From positions 24,227,587 to 24,291,586 of the forward strand of contig JACMZG010000008.1 in assembly GCA_018340805.1 (NCBI GenBank): DNA of 64,000 bases, read 5' to 3'. The DNA comes from Microvelia longipes. Its lineage: Eukaryota > Arthropoda > Insecta > Hemiptera > Veliidae. Below the pieces are notes generated by a model. It ran no database searches. It saw nothing but the letters and a program-made list of their open reading frames with translations, and had not been told where the DNA came from. How positions within the stretch are numbered: the first letter of the stretch is position 1; each line of letters begins with the position of its first letter. Shown piece after piece: positions 1 through 10,465 of this stretch. A program made the translations under genes and the position numbers.

Positions 1-2
1 CC

Positions 3-290
3 TTAGTCAGTCAATTTGGGGATAACAATCCTAACAACCCGATAAACTCATTTCTGGTCAGAGCCATTTTAGGCAAGCTTTCAGGTAGAGCGGTCATATT
101 AATTGGTTCAAGAATAGAAATTAACACCTGGGCACAAATTAAAGGTACCTTAAACCAATGTTTTGGTGATCAAAGAAACATTGATTGCCTAGTTCAGGAT
201 CTAATAACTCTCATACCTGGTAGAAACGAGCTACCCTATAATTTCGGTATGCGTTGTCAAGACGCTAGAAGTCTTTTGATAAATAAATAA
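3..290 (+). pseudogene. gag, capsid part (5' fragment)
   Basis: An open stretch from the window edge to a TAA at 288-290. Its translation has the spaced features of gypsy-type capsid domains: a Gly-Arg-Ala segment, a Trp followed by Ile-Lys, an FGDQRN-like turn, and an acidic Leu-rich helix. Gag forms the particle shell that packages element RNA. The homologous frame resumes one register away just after the stop, so a frameshift near 285-293 broke the gene. The N-terminus is outside the window. Confidence is good for Gag identity and low for the exact borders. Confidence 0.75.
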
Positions 291-292
291 GC

Positions 293-664
293 TCACTGGA
301 GGGTATAGCTCAAGAAGAGAGACATATACATATAAGATCATATGACGACCTCGCTTTAAAAACTTTTATTAGAGGTTTACCAAACCACTTGCAATCTATC
401 ATTAGACTTAGAAACCCGCCTAATCTAGAGACGGCTATGAGCCTAGTGATAGAGGAAGAAAATTTCCTCTACTCGTCAGGACGACAAAACAATTTAATGA
501 ACGGAAATATTCCAAGGATGAATAATTTAAATTTATTCAGACCTACTGGTATGAATCTAAGAGCTCAACGACCCAATCAAATGAATTTAAACCCCCAAAA
601 TTTTAAATTCTCAAGGTTTTCAAAGACCTATGATGAATCAAAATTTCAGAGCTCCAAATTTTAA
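293..664 (+). pseudogene. gag, middle fragment
   Basis: This continues the Gag reading after a frameshift, in frame 2, and stops at 662-664. It has the end of the capsid-like region (an IRGLPNHLQ-type helix and an acidic MSLVIEEENF stretch). Basic, Asn/Gln-rich sequence follows, typical of errantiviral Gag C-terminal parts that bind RNA without a CCHC knuckle. The Met at 389 is internal and is not a real start. A further shift near 660-685 separates it from the next piece. Confidence 0.7.
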
Positions 665-684
665 CAGCCAGTTTCAACCCTAAC

Positions 685-1263
685 CAATTTCAACGACCCA
701 ATCAGTGGAATAACCCAAGAAATTTTGGGTCAAATGTTCAAAATTTGAGACCTCAGATGAAGCCTCAATTTAATCAAAATTTCCAACTTCCAAATCAAAT
801 GTCTAGTTCCAACAACTCTAATGTACATAAAGCATATACCCCAACTCCTATGGAAGTAAATAACACCTTGGTATACTCTCAAAATTTCGATAATATACCT
901 AATTTTGACATTAATAATGATTATAACCTCTGGTATGACAACAGTTATTTGGAAAACCAATATCATGAGTATGCTCCTAACTTGATCGATCAGATTTATT
1001 CTGACCAATCTCAAGTTAACTTACCGCAAGATATATCTTGTATGAGTAATTATGAACTACCCCAAAATAATCTAAATTTTAACCTGGGAGGAATGAACAG
1101 TGGAAATCAAGCTAACAGTCAATTGTCAAACAATATTAACCCTTGCAATGCTAACTTATCAGCAAATGGCAGCATTATAAAGCCCAAATATATCTACTGT
1201 ACAAGCAAATCCACCAGATCATTCTTTTTTCAAACACCGGCCTCCCAACCGAACAACCCATAG
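685..1263 (+). pseudogene. gag, Asn/Gln-rich C-terminal fragment
   Basis: An open frame of low complexity, rich in Asn, Gln, Pro and Met, ending with TAG at 1261-1263. It lies between capsid-type Gag and the protease, so it is read as the Gag C-terminal region. No CCHC zinc knuckle is visible, as is common in errantiviruses. The protease frame starts in a different register right at its end, which fits frameshift expression of pol, although local decay makes that uncertain. Confidence 0.6.
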
Positions 1264-1582
1264 TAAAATAAATTATACCAGAGAAGATCTACCCTACATA
1301 ATTATTCCCGAAATCAACGCTAAGTTCCTCATAGATACAGGTAGCTCCAAAAGTTTAGTTAATCCAGAGGTAGCCCAAAAATATTATTATCATTACATAC
1401 GTAGAGAAAATTTTCAAATACAAACAGCACACAATACCTCTCTTCACAATGAAGTAATTGTAATCCCTATCTTCCCAACATTTAAGATAAATGAAAATCA
1501 CAAGTTTTATTTATTCAAATTTAGTAATAAATTTGATGGACTCATTGGTATTGATCTACTACAAAAATCAAAGCAAAAGTAG
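1262..1582 (+). pseudogene. pol: retropepsin-like aspartic protease
   Basis: The frame-2 stretch encodes a retroviral-type aspartic protease. The catalytic motif reads FLIDTGSSKSLV (Asp-Thr-Gly) at about 1328-1363, and a second hydrophobic strand ending DGLIGIDLL lies near the C-terminal end, the usual position of the ILG-type flap-core motif. Stop at 1580-1582. The enzyme would process the Gag-Pol polyprotein. The stop and the change of register to the next pol segment indicate decay. Length (about 105 residues) matches a retropepsin domain. Confidence 0.8.
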
Positions 1583-1584
1583 AC

Positions 1585-2097
1585 ATGACTAACAAAAAAC
1601 TAACTACCCCAGATGTAAGTTTACAAATAGTGTATGATACTCCGATACCAGATTCAATAAATAACACCTATTATTCTATACCAGCTAGGACACAAAAAGT
1701 TATAAAAATTCCTGTAAATAAAGCCACAGGCACTGGTATAATAAGGCAACAAGAAGTTGTCAAGGGGGTAGAACTCTCCGAGGCCATAGTAAAAATTAAA
1801 ATTTTGAATGCATTACGATCATTACAAATAAAAATCAAGATATGGTTAATCTAGGAATGAGAAAACCACTTGACATAGACATACTTGACTTTAACGAAGT
1901 AGACATAGTTGAACCCATAAAATGCAATATGACTGAGAAATTAAATCATAGAAATACAATTAAACCCCAGTTGACAGAGAACAAAACAAAATACTTAAGG
2001 AAAATTTAACGAAATTACGCCTAGATCACTGTAATACCGAAGAAAAAAATGCTATTCATAAACTATGCAGCGAATATAAAGATATATTTTATGTGAA
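1585..2097 (+). pseudogene. pol: linker between protease and reverse transcriptase
   Basis: This region joins protease to RT. The first part (1585-1854, frame 1) reads cleanly and contains a KVIKIPVNK-like strand. The homologous reading then continues in another register through about 2010 with acidic sequence. Several stops lie between 1990 and 2100. Errantiviral Pol has a linker of this size ahead of RT, so it is annotated by position. It has no catalytic motif. The Met at 1585 is probably not a biological start. Confidence 0.55.
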
Positions 2098-2985
2098 GAC
2101 ATACCACTATCCTTTACTAACGAGATTCAACATCAAATCAATTTAAAAGAAGACAAACCCGTCTACATTAAGCAATACCGTTATCCGCAAATTTACCGTG
2201 AAGAGGTACGGAAACAAATAGATAAAATGTTAGAGGACGGTATAATATGTCACAGTAACTCCCCATATTCATCACCCATATGGGTAGTTCCTAAGAAACC
2301 AGACGCTAGTGGTAAACAGAAGCTACGCATTGTTTGTGACTATCGGGCTCTAAATAATTTAACGATAGACGATAAATACCCATTACCCCAAATAAATGAC
2401 ATCCTAGATAGACTTGGTAGGGCTAATTATTTTACGACCTTAGATCTAGCCAGTGGGTTTCACCAAATAGAGATCGACCCTAAAGACGCTCACAAAACAG
2501 CATTTTCAACCGAAGGTGGCCATTTTCACTATCTAAGGTTAAGCTTCGGCCTTAAAAACGGGCCTGCAACCTTTCAACGGGTGATGGATAACATACTAAA
2601 GGGTTTACAGGATATTTGTTTAGTGTACCTTGATGACTTGATAATATTCAGCACCCTTGCAACAACATTAGAACATCTAAAAATAATTTTTGACAGACTA
2701 CGTAGAAGCAATTTGAAAGTAATGTTAGACAAATCAGACTTCATAAAAGACTCAGTACAGTATTTAGGACACATAGTCACTAAAGAAGGTATCAAACCTA
2801 ACCCAGATAAAATAATAGCAATACAGAAATTTCCACTCCCAAAGACACAAAAAGAAATCAAAAGTTTCCTTGGTTTACTCGGATATTACCGAAAATTTAT
2901 TAGAGATTTTTCAAAAATTACAAAACCTTTAACAAACTGTTTAAAGAAAAATTCAATAGTTAACTATAAACCCAGAGTATATTAA
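2098..2985 (+). pseudogene. pol: reverse transcriptase
   Basis: The best preserved part of the element. Conserved RT blocks are visible in order: [13 protein letters not shown] (block 1), [11 protein letters not shown] (block 2), [14 protein letters not shown] (block A with the first catalytic Asp), [15 protein letters not shown] (block B), [10 protein letters not shown] (block C, the YLDD catalytic pair), and YLGHIV followed by a [10 protein letters not shown] segment (thumb). This is typical of Ty3/gypsy RT, which copies genomic RNA into DNA. The Met at 2227 lies inside the domain. The same frame extends upstream to about 2098. It ends at a stop in the connection to RNase H. Confidence 0.93.
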
Positions 2986-3410
2986 TTGTTTTAACATTTG
3001 TAAACAGCTTCTTACAAACGACCCGATACTTCAATACCCCAATTTTGACAAACCTTCATACTAACAACCGACGCTTCTGACTTTGCCATAGGTGCTGTCC
3101 TTTCTCAGGGGCAAATTCCAAATGACAGACCCATAGCATACCTCCAGGACACTTAATGATACCGAAACCAGGTATAGTACCATAGAAAAGGAATTACTTG
3201 CAATTAAATATGGAATCACATACTTTAGACACTACCTGTATGGCAGGAAATTTACAATTTATACGGACCATAACCTCTACAATGCTCTTTAACATAAAAG
3301 ATATAAACCCTAAACTATTCCGCTGGAGATTGTTACTAGAAGAATTTAATTTTGATATAGTTTATAAAAAGGTTCCCTCAACTATGTTGCTGACTCTTTA
3401 TCCCGCATAA
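2986..3410 (+). pseudogene. pol: RNase H
   Basis: Downstream of RT, a TDASDFAIGAVLSQ segment (about 3067-3108) matches the first catalytic Asp region of Ty3/gypsy RNase H. The later ELLAIKYG helix with its Glu and a YTDHNL segment (about 3260-3275) carry the next acidic residues. The parts lie in different frames with stops at about 2985, 3060 and 3155. RNase H removes RNA from the RNA:DNA hybrid during replication. The final 70 codons (3198-3410) are open and end before the spacer. Confidence 0.8.
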
Positions 3411-3457
3411 AAATTAACACCCTAGAAAATCAATCCATTGCCGAAACGGCAGATAGC

Positions 3458-3916
3458 ATGGCTAATAATAACGGCGATTCAAAATTTAATGCTGCACAAT
3501 ATTTACAAAATATTTGCTCCAACATAGAAGAATATATGGACACTGACCTTGAGTCAGAAGACCCTTTAGATCAATTAGAGACAGTTCATACTACTAATGA
3601 TGACGATACGAACACAGGAATACCCATATTGGACGATATTCTCAATAATAAACTTAACCAAATAATAGTTATGCCAAACGTTTATCCCAAACTAGATGTA
3701 AAAGTTGAACAAACAGACAGTCTTCAAATATTTCGAATAAAAATCCCTTGGAAAGATAACGATCAAATTATAACAGATTTTCTGACACAATATACTGCCC
3801 CTAAAGTTCTTTACCACATGTACTTTTTGGATGACTCATTATACGCAGACTTTTGCAGAGTATACTTAGCGAAGTTTTCAGTAAATGGACCTAAATTAAT
3901 AAATGTACTAAACTAG
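3458..3916 (+). pseudogene. pol: spacer between RNase H and integrase
   Basis: An open frame of 152 codons, acidic and Asn-rich at the start, then with alternating hydrophobic strands. It has no motif I recognise as catalytic. Errantiviral Pol has a tether region here before the integrase zinc finger, so it is assigned by position. The stop at 3914-3916 precedes the integrase frame. Confidence 0.5.
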
Positions 3917-3928
3917 TAAGCTCAGTTC

Positions 3929-5022
3929 ATGATCAAGAAGAACGAATTACTCTGGTTCGTGATTATAGGAAAAACTAACCATAGAGGAATAACTGAAACT
4001 TTAAAACAGCTTAAACGTCGGTATTATTGGAGAGGTATGAAACGACTCGTAACACAAATAATTAACTCTTGTGAAGACTGCAGGAGAACTAAGTATGCAC
4101 GGGATAAACCGTATGTCCCCATGATGCTTACTCCAACGGCCTCCAAACCATTTGAAGTAGTACATATAGATACTTTTACTTATAACGGCCAGCATTATCT
4201 AACCTTAGTAGATGCATTTTCCAAATTTGCCCAAGCACTATCAATAGCCGGTAAAACTGCAATCCACATAAGTAACACTCTGTTAAAATATTTTTCATGT
4301 TTCGGAATCCCTAGATCCTTAACACTAGACGGAGGACCTGAATTTAATAATGATGTGGTAAAAGAAATGTTAAAACTCATAAAATAAACATTCACTTTAC
4401 CACACCAAACCATCATGAAGGTAATTCAATAGTAGAAAGATTCCACAGTTCGATCATTGAACACTTAAGGCTCCTCTCGGAGACCCATGCTCGCGAGGAC
4501 CCTAACATCATGGATTATGCCATTATCGCATACAATCAATCTATCCATAGTGCTACCAACTTTACTCCCTTCGAACTTGTCTTCGGACACACAGATTTAC
4601 GTGACCCCCATGAAATCTTCCTCACCCACAATTTTTACACAGACTATGTTAACAATCACAAAGACCGTCTACAGAAAGTTTACGACACCGTCGGCGAAAC
4701 TCTCAAAACTGCAAAACAAAAAATTGTTACTAAGACGAATACAGCTGGGGATTCGAGTAATCAATTTCATGTAGGACAATACGTTTACAAAACAAATCCA
4801 AAGACAAGAAACAAAAAGTCAAACCGATTTTTAGGACCTTTTGAAATAACCAAAATTTTAGATCACAATAGAGTTGAAGTATCAAGAAAAGACTCTAAAT
4901 CCGAAAAAAATAAAATAGAAATAATTCATATGAAAGAACTCCGTAAACCAAGCGTATTAGATAGCCATCTACATCTACATCTAAACAAACATTCACTGAT
5001 TAGTCACGAATGTTTGCCTTAG
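3929..5022 (+). pseudogene. pol: integrase (frameshifted)
   Basis: Integrase inserts the DNA copy into the host. The first open part (3929-4387) has the end of the HHCC zinc finger (a His in TNHRG, then CEDC). The catalytic core starts with VVHIDTF (first Asp), followed by SLTLDGGPEFNN (second Asp). A stop at 4385-4387 and a change of register break the core just before the IVERFHSS helix that supplies the catalytic Glu. The second open part (4510-5022) holds the rest of the core and a C-terminal segment with a GPFEI strand and a His/Leu-rich end. It is clearly inactive as it stands. Confidence 0.9.
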
Positions 5023-5189
5023 TAAAAGGGGGGATGATAATAAGTAGTCAAATTACTATATAAAGTAATTAGTCAAAATAGTGTAGAAGAATTAAAATAA
5101 AATACTAAATTAGGTTTAAATTATAAAATTAAAAGTTAGTATGTAGTAAAATCTTTGAAACCCATATAAATAATTGTTGCAGGTACTTA
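5023..5189 (+). other. Interval between pol and env with candidate env splice acceptor
   Basis: An AT-rich spacer after the integrase stop. The sequence TAATTGTTGCAG|GTACTTAATG at about 5171-5190 ends in an AG acceptor just before the first env Met codon at 5190. Errantiviral env is made from a spliced RNA, so this is a plausible acceptor. The donor would be near gag, outside or near the left edge. Confidence 0.35.
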
Positions 5190-6830
5190 ATGTTTTCATC
5201 AGTTAAAGGGAACGCTATCAAAACTAATCTTAATGATAATCCTGGAATTTTAACTTTAAACATAGGCAAGGCACGTGTAGAGACAGACCACTGGAATTTT
5301 ATACAAACATACAGTCTAGACAGAATAATAGAAGAATTCCGCAATCTAAACAAGTTTTATTACAAAATAAAAGAATCAGCGAGAAACAGCAGGTACATGA
5401 CACAAGACAATGCTTTCCAACTCACAGATCTATTAAGTTACAAGATAGTAAAACAATTAGAACAACTAAACCAACTCTGACTGATAATTTAAATATCAAC
5501 ACAAACAGAAATAAACGTGGACTTATTAATGGATTAGGCTCCATTATAAAGACCATAACCGGGAATTTAGATTCTACCGACGCCATGAAGTATGATCAGA
5601 TCATTACAGAAATTACACGAGATCAAAATTCAATTAAGTCAGTTTTAGAATCCCAAGTAACAGTATTCTATAATATAACAACGGAGTTTGAACAGAACAT
5701 TAAGACTTTAGAACATAATCAACAGGTTATCGAAAATATTCTAAAAGAAGTAGTAGAAAACGAAAATAATAAATACAACCAATTCACTTTCCACGTTACC
5801 TTACAACAAATATTAAGTAATTTCCAAATTATATATGATACCTTGGCCGATTTAGAAGTGGCTGTGTCGTTTGCCAAGTCTAATGTGTTTCATAATTCTA
5901 TAATAAATCCTAAGGACCTATTACAAGGTTTAATTGATGTTCAGAACCAATTAACTATCACTGTGCTCCCCTTGATGTTACTCTAGAGAATCTCTTATTT
6001 TTAGAAAATTTCATAAATATTAAATGTTACACTAAGGGTACCAAAATTACCTTTATCCTTGAAATTCCGTTGGTGACAAAAGACGATTTCGATTATTATC
6101 AACTCATATCCATACCAGTTTATAATAATCTGACGTCATCATTTACTACAATAATACCCACAAATGATTATTTGTTGTTAAATGATAAACAATTTGTATT
6201 TTCATCAGTTAAATGTAAACAATTGATTAAGAAATCCTACATATGCAAGGATATTCTTCCATTAGATTTAGATAATAGACCAGATTTGTGTGAAACCAAT
6301 CTATTGTTACGTACAGGTAAAACTAATGTATGTCATTCCACTCCTATAGATTTGTCTCATACATATATTAAAAAACTGTAAATAAATGGATTATTGTATG
6401 TAATAAAACTCTAATGACAGAACAGTGTAGTCAAGATAAAATTAAGTACTATATGGAAGGTACTTATCTTATAGAACTACATGATATGTGTAATTAACAT
6501 TTGATAATAATATCTTACAAACATTTTCGAATAACAGAATCATTTTAAAAGATATTTCCATCCCTGATATAAGCCTACCCAGACCTATCAATCCAAATAT
6601 TCTACAAAAACCTGTTGAACTAAATCCCTTAAATCTTAAATTAGAAAATTTTGCCCAACAATTATCCTTTCAAAAAGAAATCCTTTCAGATATTTCAGTA
6701 CCAAAAATTTTAAACGTTTTGACCCTTACAATATTATTACCATAGTTGCTATTGTAGCAATATCAGTATCCTATCTTTTTACTCTTATTTTACAAACACA
6801 AAATTAAAATCACTCCAGAATTATCCCAAA
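5190..6830 (+). pseudogene. env: errantiviral envelope fusion protein, broken
   Basis: Pieces of an envelope gene in at least three open segments (5190-5480, 5585-5986, 6070-6381) and a tail to about 6830. A furin-type site Arg-Asn-Lys-Arg is encoded at 5507-5518. It is followed directly by a Gly-rich hydrophobic stretch, the place of the fusion peptide, and a long heptad-like helix (about 5600-5780). Near the end, 6725-6800 encodes a very hydrophobic Ile/Val/Leu run, a likely membrane anchor. This layout is that of insect errantiviral Env, related to baculovirus F proteins. Stops and frame changes at about 5480, 5986 and 6381 make it nonfunctional. Confidence 0.85.
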
Positions 6831-6870
6831 ATTCCTCAGATTTGGTTGGTTCCCTCCCAAATCTTCAATT

Positions 6871-6882
6871 TAAGGGGGGAGA
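6871..6882 (+). other. Polypurine tract, plus-strand primer site
   Basis: The run AAGGGGGGAGA directly precedes the 3' LTR. In LTR retrotransposons an RNase H-resistant purine run at this place primes plus-strand DNA synthesis. The position, just after the env end and next to AGTTATATT, fits well. Confidence 0.75.
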
Positions 6883-7079
6883 AGTTATATTCCACAAATC
6901 ATGCTGATTTTAACATTATTTATTAGGCTGATTGAGCACTTTTAAACTATAAAAGTGCACTGATACCTGTAACTCTGTCTATTATAGTTTTATTCTTTAG
7001 TGTTGTAAGTTCAATTTATATGTGTATAATAAATAAAGTGTTTTTTAAAAAGTTAATGTTAGTTTAATCACTCGTAATT
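6883..7079 (+). repeat. 3' LTR of the errantivirus
   Basis: Begins AGTTATATTCC right after the polypurine tract and ends near CGTAATT. It contains a TATA box (TATAAAAG, 6948-6955) and an AATAAATAAAG poly(A) signal near 7028-7038 followed by a T-rich stretch. Its length of about 197 bases is short for the family but possible. The 5' LTR is outside the window, so LTR identity and age cannot be read. Confidence 0.7.
6948..6955 (+). promoter_or_regulatory. TATA box in LTR
   Basis: TATAAAAG inside the LTR, flanked by an inverted pair (GCACTTTTA and TAAAAGTGC, about 6936-6959). It is the likely core promoter element of the U3 region. Confidence 0.55.
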
Positions 7080-7264
7080 CCCGTACCTGATTTTTTACTA
7101 TTATTTTGGTTATATAGTTTGCTGTCTCTTAAGAATTTAAGTAGTTTGTTCAAAATCTTCTTAATCTTCTTCTCTGCTATTGAAGAGTTTGGCTTTTGTA
7201 TTTAACGGTGAAGTTATTTTTTTTTTTGGAAAAAAACTTCACGAAACGTTATGTAAGATTAAGA
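7080..7264. other. Host DNA after LTR, with a hairpin
   Basis: AT-rich, no gene seen. At 7208-7243 GTGAAGTT and AACTTCAC flank a T-rich/A-rich core, giving a good hairpin of unknown origin. Confidence 0.4.
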
Positions 7265-7530
7265 GTTAAACAACTGCGTGAGAAACAAGCCTAGATGTGA
7301 CAATGCATGGGAGTGTCCTGACCGAGACGGATCTATCACGGTGCCACGTTAACCGATCTCATGGAATACGTTGGATGACAAGTACTTTTGTGTCACAGAG
7401 GACTATACTGGTAATGAACTTGTACTTTAGAAAAAGAAGCTTTATTTTTGAAACTTGTTATGTAAGACCCAGTGCGGTGTTCCGGTCGACCTCAGCGTTA
7501 TCAGCAGATATTAATTTATAGTTAGTTGTA
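7265..7530 (+). pseudogene. Possible decayed Cys-rich coding fragment
   Basis: A short block of higher GC than its surroundings. One + frame across about 7270-7410 reads as a Cys-rich peptide (spacing C-x6-C-x5-C, then an acidic DRDG turn, a TAA stop, and a further FCVTEDYTG segment). The composition resembles a secreted extracellular domain, but I do not recognise the family. A different frame (7297-7521) is open for 74 codons without clear features. It could be an old exon or a transposon piece. Confidence 0.25.
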
Positions 7531-9611
7531 TGTAACTACTATATACTATTAGGCTTTGTCAAAGATGTTTACAATCCTCAAACTGACGATCCCCACATTA
7601 AACCACAATCCCCAAATATAAAATGCCAATAACTCTGGTTTCATGAAAAATATTAGAAACTTAAGACAGACATAAACATTAATAAATAATAAAGGCTGCG
7701 TTTCTTTTCTAATTTTTATTTTGCTCAGCTCATGTTTCTACTTTCCAGGATCTATAAAATAGAATCTCAATTCGTATAGCAATTTTCAAACTTTATTTTG
7801 ATTTCATGCTTTAAAAAATTCAAAATGTTATATAAAGCACAAATTCATATTAGCGGTGGTCATATTTCTGTGAAATGAATTTTACCAACTTTTTCACCGA
7901 GAAACCATCAGTTTAATAGTAGATTATTTTACTAGGCTATAAAGTATCATTCCATTGCTCCAAAAGTTTGTTTAATGGCAAGCAATAGCGAATGTGTAAT
8001 TCATTTTCAAAGCAATAAAATCAGTTTATTGCCATGTAAGAAATTATTTTTTCAGAGCTCATTAAACCTCAGTATGCATATTGATTTTTAATTAATTATA
8101 TCAAATAAAAACAATTCGCTACAAGAAAAATGAAGTAAGAATTATTATAATATCAAATAACGGTGTTCAAATACTTGAAATTAAACAATTTACAACCTTT
8201 ATTCTTTTTTATTTTCTCAGATTTTAGAGGAAACTTAGGTGTCTGACGTATATGTCGGACAATAGTTACTGTTCGATAACTGCTTTTATTGCAATAGTAC
8301 TAGTAGTACTATTACTGCCTTGTAAATAGAATCGCACTTTAATGACTTTTTTGAGTCTGTAAAATATCTTATTTACTGCTGTTAAAAAACATATCTAGTG
8401 TTAATCCTGATTTTTTTAATAGTAAGCAAAACAATTATAGATAAGTAATAAATATAAATTTATTAGAGAATTCGTTGTATAAAATATAATAATAAAGTAG
8501 GTAAAAGTAATTCTCCATATTTATTTGTTAATATCTTAATGATTATCTTTTTTATTTTTTATATATTGTGTCTTATTTCATTAAATCTACTATTGCTTTA
8601 AAAAAATATCACAAGGTATTTATAATCAACGATTTTTTATTGCCTGAATAATTCTAATTGCTTTATCAAAAATATGATTTAACAGTTAAGTTATAGAAAT
8701 GGCTACCGTTGTTGAGTATTCAGTAAACTACAACTCAAAGGTTTTGTTTTTAATTTATTGGCTAATAAAAGCTTTTATTACCATGCGCACATAATTAATC
8801 TTATACTTATTGTTCTGCTCCTCCATATACGATAAAAACTTTGATGCGTCTTTATATTGTCTTTTTATTGCGTGAAATTTTTCTTTTTCGCCTCCATAAT
8901 TTCTTTTGCAAAATTCTTGTTTGAAGGATGTCGTTATAACGGTTCTATTGAATATGTTGTGTAGATTTTATCCTATTATATCTAAGCTGCTGGTAAAACA
9001 AAATGTATTATATTGTAAATTGTACTCCCTCGTCTTCCCTTACTTACAATATTTTCAGAACGACGAATATTTTCAGCTAATAGCTATTTTTTCTAGATTT
9101 TGTATGTTGTGAATGCTTGTACGTCAATCATTGAATACGTCCCAGGAGATTATTTCAAATCGTGTATAAAGTCTAATGTCGATAAATTGGTTTAAAAATC
9201 CATGGTCGGCGGAAAAAAGCACATAAGTCATCATTCTAATTAGCATAATTATTAATTATTATTTTATCAAATTGATAAAAATTGGATTTAGTCATAATGT
9301 ATTTTTACTCATTTATCTTATTTAACGATAGTTTTGACTTAAGTAGTTTTTAATTTTGGTTAAGTAAGGTCTTAAAATTACTTAAATCCCATAAAAAAAT
9401 TAAAAAAAAAATTGACTTATGTGCTTTTTCTCGGTGACCCTAAATATTCATGTAAATAGTCTGATCTTATTGCGACACTTAAAATTGTAAAGAAAAGTTT
9501 GTTTATATCAGCCTACGTTTGTTTACCGCCTAAAATTTAAATCAAGAAATCATATATTATATTGATATATTGATAACATATAGAGCTATTATTCTCATAA
9601 TGAACTATGCT
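7531..9611. other. AT-rich noncoding stretch
   Basis: No gene, RNA or recognised repeat. It has only short AT-rich open stretches without protein-like composition, such as 8906-9112. Confidence 0.5.
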
Positions 9612-10465
9612 AGTTAAAAACTAGGCTGCCAAGTTTGATCACAGGTCTTCAATGCATTCGTGAACATAAAATGAAAGCATTGACGAAATTTTTGATTGAA
9701 TACCTCTACTGTATTACTTTTCTAAACTTTTGTTTTGAGGTAGTAACCTTAGGTAGGGTTATTTTATCTCATGCTTCATATAAATATTACATGAGTTATT
9801 TACTAAATTTTACAGGGACAAATATTTAAAATTTTAAATCTTTATGTATTAACAGGATATACAAAGTAACCATATACATTTATGGTTTCATGAATAAAAA
9901 AATAATTTAATTACATGATTATAAATATTTATATATACAAAAAATACGTAAATTGATTTTAAAATAATAATAAAAAATGTGTAAAAATAATTATTAAGAT
10001 GAGAAATTGTATAAATATAATTGTTATAAAGATAAGAAATTTAATAACTATAATAGTTAAAACTTAATTTATCAGAATCCAAAGAGTTAATGAATTTAGA
10101 GAAAGAAGATTATTTAAATTTAGACATTTTTGAAGATTAGTAATAGTCCAAGATTATCCTTTTGTGACAAGGCTTGAAATGATTGAGCTTCTCTTAGCAT
10201 CAAATAACGGACAATCAAAAATATTGTGGTGCCATGATTGGGGAGTTACCTTGTCGCAGCTTTTCTTTAACTTTTCTAAGCTTTGATAAACCTAACCCTA
10301 CAACACCCTAGGTATTTAGTAACTTAATAATTCTGAGGTTGAGCTTAGTGAGACCGAAATATTACCTCAAGTTTTGGATAATAATAACATTCTGAGGACG
10401 AGTGAACCGAGTCTAAAGTTATGAGGAAAAGTACCGAGGCACGCTGTACCCATTTGTTGTTTATT
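9612..10465. repeat. Dispersed repeat, family D, long copy
   Basis: Both ends match a shorter copy at 47365-47625. The left end shares AGGCTGCCAAGT, then a similar string ending GAACA and AAA. The right part shares ACAACACCCTAG, a GAGACCGAA block, TTTGGATAAT, and a GAGGACGA...GAGTC...GAGGAAA...GTACCGAGG...GTACCC end. The middle (about 9700-10290) has no counterpart in the short copy. A long form with a deleted internal derivative sharing both ends is typical of nonautonomous DNA transposons. No transposase is visible here. Confidence 0.55.

Larger units (their letters stand above)
1..7079 (+). mobile_element. Errantivirus-type (Ty3/gypsy) LTR retrotransposon, degraded, 5' end outside window
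   Basis: A gypsy-superfamily provirus in sense orientation. From left to right one can read capsid-type gag, an aspartic protease, reverse transcriptase, RNase H, a spacer, integrase, an envelope gene, a polypurine tract and a 3' LTR. This order, with env after integrase, is the errantivirus layout. The 5' LTR and the start of gag lie left of base 1. Every gene is interrupted by frameshifts or stops, so this is a dead copy, and no entry here joins the pieces. The base composition is less T-rich than the flanking host DNA. The 3' border is well supported by the polypurine tract, TATA box and poly(A) signal in the LTR. The exact final base is inferred from the run ending CGTAATT. Confidence 0.93.
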
